DNA of 5,554 nucleotides from an uncultured Bacteroidota bacterium (GTDB lineage: Bacteria > Bacteroidota > Bacteroidia > Flavobacteriales > Flavobacteriaceae), in contig CAISUR010000212.1 of NCBI GenBank assembly GCA_903888655.1, positions 1 to 5,554 on the forward strand, in the 5' to 3' direction. Below the pieces are notes generated by a model. It worked only from the letters and a program-made list of their open reading frames with translations. It did no database searches and had not been told where the DNA came from. Shown here in pieces: positions 1-5,554 of this stretch. The translations under genes were made by a program, and so were the position numbers. Each line of letters begins with the position of its first letter. The stretch's first letter is position 1.

Positions 1-220
1 TATAGTTAAAAGGCGTCGCTGCCGAAACGGAAGGCGAACCACTAATGGTAACTGTTGTTCCTGCAACAGTAGCCGTTACTCCTGCTGGCAAGCCTGTTAC
101 GGTGGCACCAGTGGCTGTACCTCCAAAAGTATATGTTATCGGTGTAATAGCTGAATTAATACAAACGGTTTGCGCCGAAGTAGCTGTAGCCGAAGTCAAC
201 GCAAGCGTGGCTAATGGATT
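1..220 (-). repeat. Second unit of the 279-bp tandem repeat, cut by the window edge
   Basis: This unit encodes residues 740-812 and begins with NPLATLAL as unit one does; C759 corresponds to C666. Bases 1-156 align with 280-435 at a constant offset of 279, with about 12 differences by eye (~92% identity). One stretch, 48-84 against 327-363, is identical over 37 bases. The part nearest the N-terminal edge of the unit is much more diverged (SATATSAQTVC against SPTGTDSQTLC). Further units probably follow beyond base 1. Confidence 0.85.
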
Positions 221-2437
221 AACGGTAATAGTTCCTGTTAAGGAAGGTGTTCCACAAGAACCTCCTGTGGTGGTTACGGTATAGGTAAAAGGTGTCGCTG
301 CCGAAATGGAAGGCGAACCGCTAATAGTAACTGTTGTTCCTGCAACAGTAGCCGTTACTCCTGTTGGCAACCCTGTTACGGTGACACCAGTGGCTGTTCC
401 ACCAAAACTATACGTTATCGGTGTAATAGCTGAATTGACACAAAGGGTTTGAGAATCTGTTCCTGTGGGAGAGTTTAATGCTAATGTAGCTAGTGGATTT
501 ACATCTACTTGAATCAATTCATATGGTCTGCACAAAGGATCTAAAGGAGTTGGATTTGCTATAGCATAAACATAATAACTTCCTGGAATATTTGGTAAAG
601 ACGCTGATGTTCCTAAAGCTGGAGCATCAAAAGTTGCAATACCAGTTGATGTTGGAGTAGTATTTCCTAAAGGAGTTCCACCTGAATACATAGCATCTCC
701 AACTTGAGGAGCAGTAAAATAAACATACGAGATAGAGTTTGATCCAGTAAAAGTAGTATTTATGGTAAAAGCTGTTGGATCTTCCCCAACACACAAGATT
801 TGATTAGCAGAAGGGCTTGTAATTACTGGACATGATAAAGTAGAACAAGTTAACGAAGCAGAAGTGAAACAAGTATTAACGCCTCCAATTGGAGTTAAAG
901 TAATTGTTACATTGTTGTTGGAAGATAATCCATTAATGATATAAGTCGTTACGTTTCCAATTGATCCTACATTCACAGCAGGATTAGAACCTACTTGATA
1001 AGTAACTTTATAATCTGTAGTTCCTGCTAAAGCTGTCCAATTGAATTGAACTGAGGTTGACGTTGCAGTTCCGCATGTTATAACAGGAGGAATATCATTT
1101 GAAAAAAGCAAATTAAAAGACCTAATTTCTACACAAGGTTGACCAGAAGTGTCAGTAATATTTACCCAAATAGTTTCGCCTGTTGTACCTGGATAAGCTG
1201 ATGTGTTTCCTATTGGATTAGCACCATTCAAAGCATCATTTTGATTGTGATAATAACTAATATCATAATTACTTGCATTAGCTCCATTTAAAATAATTGG
1301 AGTGTTTGAGTCTAAATTAAAATTAGGATTATTAAGACAATTAATTATATCTGGGGCGGTTGTAATAATAGGCATTGGAGGTAAAAACTCTACAACAACG
1401 CAAGCTGTTTGAGGGCAGGAGCCTCCAGATGGCGTTACTGTAGCACAATAGGTTCCCGGTTGGGTAACTGTAATACATGGTCCAGTTCCAGGGAAGGCAA
1501 CACCATTCAGAGTCCATTGATGAGGGATATTATTTGCTAAACCTGTACAAATTTGAGTAGAAGTTCCATAACAAGGTGCAAAACCATTTTGAACCAAATA
1601 ATCGTGTGGAAAAGTAAATTGACTTGTATTAAAACTATTAGCTTGTAAAAAAACTGCAGAATCTAATTGTTGGTCAAAAATATTGGCTATGGCTAATTTT
1701 ATATGGTAAGTTTGACCACATTGAACAGTTGCTTGGGCGGTAATAGGTGTTGTAAAACCATCATATTGAATGGTTGGATTGTTAGCGGGTGTTGTTCCAT
1801 CTCCATTGTTGACATAATAGGCTAAATTCGTTACATCATTTATAGTATTGATAGAAATTGCTGTAGTTGTACCAGGAACTACTGCAATATTTGCTGCTCC
1901 ACCTGTGTATGGACCAACAATTCCTGGGCCGCTAATGAAAAACCCAAATATATCATTATAAGAGGTACCAACAAATTCTAGATATTCTTCAGAAGCAAAA
2001 ACAAAATTAAAACTTAAATTATTTCCTTGCGGTACAAAATCAAATTCTAAAACAGCCTTGTCTTTTACATCTGTTGACGGTATTCCGCCTAAACTAGCCA
2101 AATCTGAATCTCCTGAAATTGGATTCGATGTCGGTTGGGTAGCTCCAGGGAGATTATTTGGCCCAACAGCAAGTTGAGCATTTCCAGTTGCTAATATTAT
2201 TCCAGACGTTAGACCAATGTTTGTGGTATTGCCATTTGTAAATTTTCCAACTTGGTCTTTTACGGTATTTGCATTAACAGTACTACCATTAAATTTGATG
2301 TTAGTAACTGTAATTCCTGAACCTAACAGAACGTTTTGAACTAACTGAGCAGGAGTTAAAGTAGTGTTGTTAACTATCAGTTGTCCACTAGTAATATTAA
2401 CAATAATTAGTGTTATAAAAAGTAATATTTTCTTCAT
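1..2437 (-). CDS. Large secreted choice-of-anchor L surface protein (3'-truncated by window edge)
   Basis: I translated the complement by hand: 812 codons from an ATG at 2437 run to base 2 with no stop, so the C-terminus lies outside the window. A TAA directly before the ATG fixes the start. Residues 1-19 form a signal peptide (MKKILLFITLIIVNITSG, then Q). Residues ~24-270 match the choice-of-anchor L domain: SGIILATG (78-85), FNFVFASEEYLEF (143-155), NDIFGFFISGPG (161-172), and a closing DSAVFLQANSF (259-269). Next come a cysteine-rich Ig/PKD-like module (~282-352; C289, C297, C321, C331, C341, C346), a module typical of gliding-associated proteins (~353-448), a fibronectin-III-like module (~450-532), another beta-rich module (~537-646), and a 93-residue tandem repeat from residue 647. 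Such proteins in Flavobacteriia usually end in a type IX secretion sorting domain. That is inference here because the end is unseen. The likely role is cell-surface or secreted adhesion; the ligand is unknown. Confidence 0.9.
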   Translation of the reverse strand, partial: MKKILLFITLIIVNITSGQLIVNNTTLTPAQLVQNVLLGSGITVTNIKFNGSTVNANTVKDQVGKFTNGNTTNIGLTSGIILATGNAQLAVGPNNLPGATQPTSNPISGDSDLASLGGIPSTDVKDKAVLEFDFVPQGNNLSFNFVFASEEYLEFVGTSYNDIFGFFISGPGIVGPYTGGAANIAVVPGTTTAISINTINDVTNLAYYVNNGDGTTPANNPTIQYDGFTTPITAQATVQCGQTYHIKLAIANIFDQQLDSAVFLQANSFNTSQFTFPHDYLVQNGFAPCYGTSTQICTGLANNIPHQWTLNGVAFPGTGPCITVTQPGTYCATVTPSGGSCPQTACVVVEFLPPMPIITTAPDIINCLNNPNFNLDSNTPIILNGANASNYDISYYHNQNDALNGANPIGNTSAYPGTTGETIWVNITDTSGQPCVEIRSFNLLFSNDIPPVITCGTATSTSVQFNWTALAGTTDYKVTYQVGSNPAVNVGSIGNVTTYIINGLSSNNNVTITLTPIGGVNTCFTSASLTCSTLSCPVITSPSANQILCVGEDPTAFTINTTFTGSNSISYVYFTAPQVGDAMYSGGTPLGNTTPTSTGIATFDAPALGTSASLPNIPGSYYVYAIANPTPLDPLCRPYELIQVDVNPLATLALNSPTGTDSQTLCVNSAITPITYSFGGTATGVTVTGLPTGVTATVAGTTVTISGSPSISAATPFTYTVTTTGGSCGTPSLTGTITVNPLATLALTSATATSAQTVCINSAITPITYTFGGTATGATVTGLPAGVTATVAGTTVTISGSPSVSAATPFNY
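221..499 (-). repeat. First complete unit of a 279-bp (93-residue) tandem repeat
   Basis: This unit encodes residues 647-739 of the surface protein, starting at NPLATLAL and ending at GTITV. It resembles the PKD-like or 'TVTGLPAGV...VTISGSP' modules that recur in flavobacterial surface proteins. It holds two cysteines (C666, C728) that could form a disulfide within the module. The same order of motifs restarts exactly 93 codons later at residue 740. Confidence 0.85.
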
Positions 2438-2509
2438 TTATTTATAAATAGAACATATTAAATCATCAAAAGTCAATGATCTAACAATGTTAATTAATGT
2501 TTAAAAATT

Positions 2510-2517
2510 CAAATATA
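2510..2517 (-). promoter_or_regulatory. Candidate -7 element for the surface protein gene
   Basis: The minus strand reads TATATTTG, a full match to the Bacteroidota -7 consensus TAnnTTTG. It would give a leader of roughly 65 bases before the ATG at 2437. No TTG lies 17-23 bases upstream to act as the -33 box, and the region is very AT-rich, so a chance match is possible. Confidence 0.4.
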
Positions 2518-2540
2518 AACATTCTCGCTAAAAAGTTTGT

Positions 2541-2548
2541 TAAATTTG
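2541..2548 (+). promoter_or_regulatory. Candidate -7 element for the nfu-like gene
   Basis: The sequence TAAATTTG matches TAnnTTTG in full and ends 21 bases before the ATG at 2570, giving a short leader of about 15 bases. No TTG is seen at the expected -33 spacing. The position is plausible, but the AT-rich background makes this a moderate call. Confidence 0.4.
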
Positions 2549-2569
2549 TCAAAAATTAAGTAATAAATA

Positions 2570-3466
2570 ATGGAAATCAATATCAAAGAAACTCAAAATC
2601 CGACCATATTAAAATTTGAATTCCCAGACTTTATAACTCAAAATGAGAGTTTTGAGTATAAAAACATTGATGAAGCTAAAAATTCGCCTTTAGCACAACA
2701 ATTGTTTTACTTGCCATTTGTAAAAACAGTTTATATTTCTGGAAATTTTATCGCCATCGAAAGATTCAATATAGTGGATTGGGACGATGTTAAAGAAGCA
2801 GTTGCGCAACAAATTCAAGAATACGTATCGAATGGTGAAAAAATAATTCTTGAGGATGTTTTGAACCCAAAGAAATCTGCCATTACGGTGTATGGAGAGA
2901 CAACGCCTAATCCGGCGACACTCAAATTTGTGGTCAGCAAAAGGTTAACCAAAACCGCATTTGAATTTAAAAATATTGACGAAACAACGCCGTCACCTTT
3001 AGCCAAAGAGTTGTTTCAATTTTCGTTTGTGAAAGAAATTTTTATCGATGAAAATTACATTTCGATTACAAAATATGACGTGGTAACGTGGGAAGAAGTA
3101 ACCCTTGAAATTCGTTCTTTCATCAAGCAATTTATTGAAAATGGTGGTATGGTTATCGATGAAAACCATGTAGTAGAAAATACTAAAATCGATAAACAAC
3201 AAATCAAAGACTTTGATACGTTAGACACCACGTCTCAACAAATCATTAACATTTTAGAAGAATATGTAAAGCCTGCTGTCGCTGCCGATGGTGGAAACAT
3301 ATTATTCGATTCTTACGATGAGAATCAGAAAAGAGTTAAGGTAATACTACAAGGCTCCTGTAATGGCTGTCCTTCCTCAACATTTACCCTTAAAAACGGC
3401 ATAGAAAACATGCTAAAAGACATGCTAAACGATAAAGACATCGTTGTAGAAGCATTAAATGCATAA
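2570..3466 (+). CDS. Nfu/NifU-family iron-sulfur cluster scaffold with duplicated N-terminal domain
   Basis: This 298-residue cytoplasmic protein should hold or carry Fe-S clusters for delivery to apo-proteins. The C-terminal NifU domain (~222-298) shows VKPAVAADGGNI (233-244) and GSCNGCPSS (262-270). C264 and C267 form the CxxC that binds a bridging cluster, usually between two subunits, in this family. Ahead of it are two copies of the Nfu N-terminal domain, ~5-93 and ~108-196. They share NPxxLKF, F-x-KNIDE, SPLAxxLF, FVK and a W-(D/E)-(D/E)-V motif, with about 40% identity by eye. Neither N-terminal copy has a cysteine. An in-frame TAA (2564-2566) two codons upstream leaves 2570 as the only reasonable start. 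There is no signal peptide. The full NifU of nitrogen fixers has an IscU-like N-terminus, which is absent here, so a housekeeping role is expected. Confidence 0.93.
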   Translation: MEINIKETQNPTILKFEFPDFITQNESFEYKNIDEAKNSPLAQQLFYLPFVKTVYISGNFIAIERFNIVDWDDVKEAVAQQIQEYVSNGEKIILEDVLNPKKSAITVYGETTPNPATLKFVVSKRLTKTAFEFKNIDETTPSPLAKELFQFSFVKEIFIDENYISITKYDVVTWEEVTLEIRSFIKQFIENGGMVIDENHVVENTKIDKQQIKDFDTLDTTSQQIINILEEYVKPAVAADGGNILFDSYDENQKRVKVILQGSCNGCPSSTFTLKNGIENMLKDMLNDKDIVVEALNA

Positions 3467-3508
3467 TCCATTACTAATAAACTTGTAAAACCTTTAGGTT
3501 TAATTCTA

Positions 3509-5275
3509 ATGAAAAAAATTAAAACAATTTGTGCTTTATTTTTACTTTCACTTCTTCTTGTGAATTGTAAATCCGATAAAAAAAGTATTGATTTTAAAGA
3601 ATTAACAGATCATTATTTTGATGATAAAAATAGCTTAAATCCTGTAGATGCTACTATAAATGGTCAAAATCAATACAATGACCAATTGGTTTTTGAAATG
3701 ACAGATTCGTACCGAAAAAAACAAGCACTTTTTTTTGATAAATACCAAAGCGAACTTTCTAAAGTCAATAAAGAACAATTATCGCCTGAAGAATTGAATA
3801 GTTATGAAATTATTAAATGGGAAATTGAAGTAGGAAAAGAAGTTTTACATCAGCCCACCAATTTGATGCCTATCCACCAATTTTGGGGTACTCATTTAAC
3901 GATGTCACAATTTGCGAGTGGTTCAGCGGCACAACCTTTCAAAACGGAAAAAGACTATAAAAACTTTCTGAAAAGAATGGATTTATACGCGGTTTGGATA
4001 GACTCTGCTATGGTGTATATGAAAAAAGGAATAGCAAAAGGATTGGTCTTACCTAAATCCTTAACGATAAAAGTAATACCTCAATTTGAAGAAATTATAA
4101 CACCAAAAGTAGAAGACAATTTGTTTTATTCTGCCCTAAAAACATTCCCAGCTAGTTTTACAGAAGCACAAAAAAGTAGTTTGACTAAAGAATATACTTC
4201 AGCCATTCAAGAAAAATTAATGCCTCAATACAAAAAGATGATTGCTTTTCTCAAAGGAGAATACCTTGCTGCATCTAGAAGCACAAGTGGCATTGGCAGT
4301 ATTCCAAATGGGAAAGAAATGTATACGGCCTATGTGAAACAATGGACAACGACCAATAAAACTCCTAATGAAATTCATGAAATTGGCTTAAAAGAAGTAG
4401 CTCGTTTGAATTCTGAAATGGAAAAAGTAAAACAGCAAGTTGGCTATAAAGGCACTTTAAAAGAATTTCTCAATGAGGTTCGAAACAAAAAAGAACTAAA
4501 ACCTTTTACCAAACCCGAAGAGGTGTTGGCTCATTTCCAAAAGATATACGAAACCATTAAACCAAATGTAGATAAACTATTCTCACTACAACCTAAAACC
4601 AAATTCGAGATTAGACGAACTGAAGCTTTTCGAGAAAAAACTGCAAGCGCAGAATATATTCAAGGAGCCGTAGATGGATCAAGACCTGGTATATTTTATG
4701 TGCCAATTCCAAATGCAAAAGAATACAATGTGCTAGAAGATGAGGATTTATTCTTGCATGAAGCGATTCCTGGGCATCATTTTCAAATGTCATTACAACA
4801 AGAAAACACTAATTTACCTAACTTTAGACGTTATAATTGGTTTGGTGCCTATGGAGAAGGGTGGGCTTTGTATACTGAAAGTTTGGGAAAAGAACTAGGT
4901 TTGTATAACGACCCATATCAATACTTAGGAATGCTAAACGACGAAATTCACAGAGCGATTCGTTTGGTCGTTGACACTGGAATTCACTCTAAAGGCTGGA
5001 CAAGAGAACAAGCTATTCAATATTCGTTAGATAATGAAGCAGAAAGTGAAGCCAGTATCACCAGTGAAGTAGAGCGCTATATGGCAATTCCGGGACAGGC
5101 ATTATCCTATAAGATAGGGCAATTAAAGATTATTGAATTGCGTCACAAAGCAGAAAAAGAGTTAGGGTCTACATTTGATATTAGAAAATTTCACGCTATC
5201 GTTTTAGAATCAGGAGTGATGCCATTGGCGCTATTAGAAAAGAAAATTGATACTTGGATCAAATCAACTAAATAA
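3509..5275 (+). CDS. DUF885-family lipoprotein, putative zinc metallopeptidase
   Basis: The protein has 588 residues, about the usual length for this family. Residues 1-20 are a lipoprotein signal (MKKIKTICALFLLSLLLVNC): the hydrophobic stretch ends in the lipobox LVNC, so C20 would be lipidated. The catalytic signature is LHEAIPGHHFQ (416-426) with H417, E418, H423 and H424, a variant of the HExxH zinc motif typical of DUF885. It is followed by GEGWALYTE (449-457), whose glutamates are candidates for the third ligand. Conserved family segments near the C-terminus include PGQALSYKIGQLKI (528-541). The first ~400 residues are largely helical and charged. The basic KSDKK after C20 does not look like the acidic surface-export signal described for Bacteroidota lipoproteins, so I infer a periplasm-facing anchor. 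The start is the only ATG after the upstream gene's stop in the same frame. The substrate is unknown; peptide degradation is the likely role. Confidence 0.9.
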   Translation: MKKIKTICALFLLSLLLVNCKSDKKSIDFKELTDHYFDDKNSLNPVDATINGQNQYNDQLVFEMTDSYRKKQALFFDKYQSELSKVNKEQLSPEELNSYEIIKWEIEVGKEVLHQPTNLMPIHQFWGTHLTMSQFASGSAAQPFKTEKDYKNFLKRMDLYAVWIDSAMVYMKKGIAKGLVLPKSLTIKVIPQFEEIITPKVEDNLFYSALKTFPASFTEAQKSSLTKEYTSAIQEKLMPQYKKMIAFLKGEYLAASRSTSGIGSIPNGKEMYTAYVKQWTTTNKTPNEIHEIGLKEVARLNSEMEKVKQQVGYKGTLKEFLNEVRNKKELKPFTKPEEVLAHFQKIYETIKPNVDKLFSLQPKTKFEIRRTEAFREKTASAEYIQGAVDGSRPGIFYVPIPNAKEYNVLEDEDLFLHEAIPGHHFQMSLQQENTNLPNFRRYNWFGAYGEGWALYTESLGKELGLYNDPYQYLGMLNDEIHRAIRLVVDTGIHSKGWTREQAIQYSLDNEAESEASITSEVERYMAIPGQALSYKIGQLKIIELRHKAEKELGSTFDIRKFHAIVLESGVMPLALLEKKIDTWIKSTK

Positions 5276-5281
5276 AATTAG

Positions 5282-5312
5282 AAACGCCTTCTTTTGCAAG
5301 GCGTTTTTTTTT
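5282..5312 (+). terminator. Intrinsic terminator of the nfu-DUF885 transcript
   Basis: A perfect 9-bp stem, AAACGCCTT (5282-5290) with AAGGCGTTT (5298-5306), encloses the 7-base loop CTTTTGC. It runs straight into a T tract at 5304-5312. It starts only 6 bases after the DUF885 stop codon and is the first convincing terminator after the nfu-like gene, which supports a two-gene transcript. Confidence 0.92.
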
Positions 5313-5332
5313 CATTTTGATTTTACAAAATT

Positions 5333-5361
5333 AAAAAAGCCCCAACTTTCGTTAGAGCTTT
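5333..5361 (-). terminator. Intrinsic terminator of the tRNA-Leu transcript
   Basis: Read on the minus strand, AAAGCTCTAAC pairs with GTTGGGGCTTT around a GAAA tetraloop, giving 11 pairs of which two are G-U. A run of six U residues, overlapping the stem end, follows. The same hairpin on the plus strand would have two C-A mismatches in place of the G-U pairs, so it is built to work on the minus strand. It begins two bases after the discriminator base of the tRNA. Confidence 0.85.
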
Positions 5362-5362
5362 G

Positions 5363-5444
5363 TGCGGATAATAGGACTCGAACCTACACGCCTTGCGGCA
5401 CCAGATCCTAAGTCTGGCATGTCTACCAATTTCACCATATCCGC
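5363..5444 (-). tRNA. tRNA-Leu, anticodon UAG
   Basis: The minus strand folds into a full class II cloverleaf of 82 bases. The acceptor stem is GCGGATA with TATCCGC, followed by discriminator A. The D-arm region is GTGAAATTGGTAGACAT. The anticodon stem CCAGA/TCTGG closes the loop CTTAGGA, which puts the anticodon TAG at 5408-5410. The long variable arm is GCC-GCAA-GGC, and the T arm is GTAGG-TTCGAGT-CCTAT. The large variable arm and A73 agree with leucine identity, and the tRNA should read CUN codons, mainly CUA. The 3' CCA is not encoded (the next bases are CAA), so it must be added after transcription. Confidence 0.97.
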
Positions 5445-5495
5445 TTATTGTATAATTACTCGACTGTAATTAATCCGTTTTTAAGTATCGGAGTA

Positions 5496-5523
5496 CAAAT
5501 GTACATCTTTTTTTATTATTCAA
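5496..5523 (-). promoter_or_regulatory. Bacteroidota-type promoter of tRNA-Leu
   Basis: On the minus strand a TTG (5521-5523, within a TTTTTG run) is followed after 17 bases by TACATTTG (5496-5503), a full match to the TAnnTTTG -7 consensus. The spacing lies at the short end of the range described for Flavobacterium. Transcription would start near 5490 and give a leader of about 45 bases, trimmed at 5444 by RNase P. The element lies directly upstream of a gene that must be expressed. Confidence 0.75.
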
Positions 5524-5554
5524 AAACTTTTCCAAAAAAAAACATTTCTCCATA

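Noticed and set aside
45..284. 79-codon open frame on the plus strand, rich in V, P and A
   Set aside because: It is the complement of the repeat region of the surface protein. The opposite strand gives a continuous 812-codon frame with recognisable domains, so this is a shadow.
1..499. Periodic repeat considered as a CRISPR array or mobile element
   Set aside because: The 279-bp period is a whole number of codons within one open frame, with no spacers, no terminal inverted repeats and no transposase. It is a protein-domain repeat.
2462..2480. ATCAT...ATGAT dyad in the leader of the surface protein gene
   Set aside because: A 5-bp dyad is expected by chance in sequence this AT-rich, and it matches no operator I recognise.
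2815..3202. Two short minus-strand open frames opposite the nfu-like gene
   Set aside because: They lie wholly within a well-supported coding region, show no recognisable domain, and have no promoter or start context.
2570..3466. NifU similarity taken as a sign of nitrogen fixation
   Set aside because: Only the C-terminal NifU domain is present, joined to Nfu N-terminal domains, and no nif genes are nearby. This is the housekeeping Nfu type.
3488..3501. Inverted repeat AAACCT-TT-AGGTTT between the two plus-strand genes
   Set aside because: The stem is too short and AT-rich, the effective loop is minimal, and no T run follows, so it is not a convincing terminator or operator.
4611..4793. Short minus-strand open frame opposite the DUF885 gene
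   Set aside because: It covers the conserved catalytic region of DUF885 on the other strand and has no features of its own.
5363..5444. tRNA-Leu as an attachment site for an integrated element
   Set aside because: No integrase, no repeated tRNA 3' end and no element boundary is visible in the window.

Overview
The window looks like chromosomal DNA from a Flavobacteriia-type member of the Bacteroidota. Three things point there: AT-rich codon use, Bacteroidota-type promoter elements (TAnnTTTG) in place of sigma70 boxes, and a long secreted multi-module surface protein of the kind those bacteria export by the type IX system. No genus can be named from sequence reading alone.

Layout. Bases 1-2437 (minus strand) are the first 812 codons of a large secreted protein whose C-terminus lies beyond base 1. 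It has a signal peptide, a choice-of-anchor L domain, several Ig/PKD/fibronectin-like modules and then the first units of a 93-residue tandem repeat array. Bases 2438-2569 are a divergent, very AT-rich intergenic region with one candidate -7 element for each direction. Bases 2570-3466 (plus) encode an Nfu/NifU-family iron-sulfur scaffold with a duplicated N-terminal domain. After 42 bp comes 3509-5275 (plus), a lipoprotein of the DUF885 family of putative metallopeptidases, closed by a strong intrinsic terminator at 5282-5312. On the opposite strand lies tRNA-Leu(UAG), at 5363-5444, with its own terminator (5333-5361) and a good promoter (5496-5523). The last ~30 bases hold no gene that I can see.

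How the genes relate. The Nfu-like protein should act in the cytoplasm, passing Fe-S clusters to apo-proteins. The DUF885 lipoprotein should act on peptides at the cell envelope. Their close same-strand spacing, with no terminator between them, suggests co-transcription, but no shared pathway is evident. The surface protein is transcribed away from this pair and looks independent. The tRNA is a separate unit that converges on the DUF885 gene, with two terminators between them.

I looked for an undescribed system and did not find one. The window reads as ordinary core chromosome plus one repeat-rich surface protein. The most interesting signal is the near-identical, GC-rich 279-bp repeat at the left edge.
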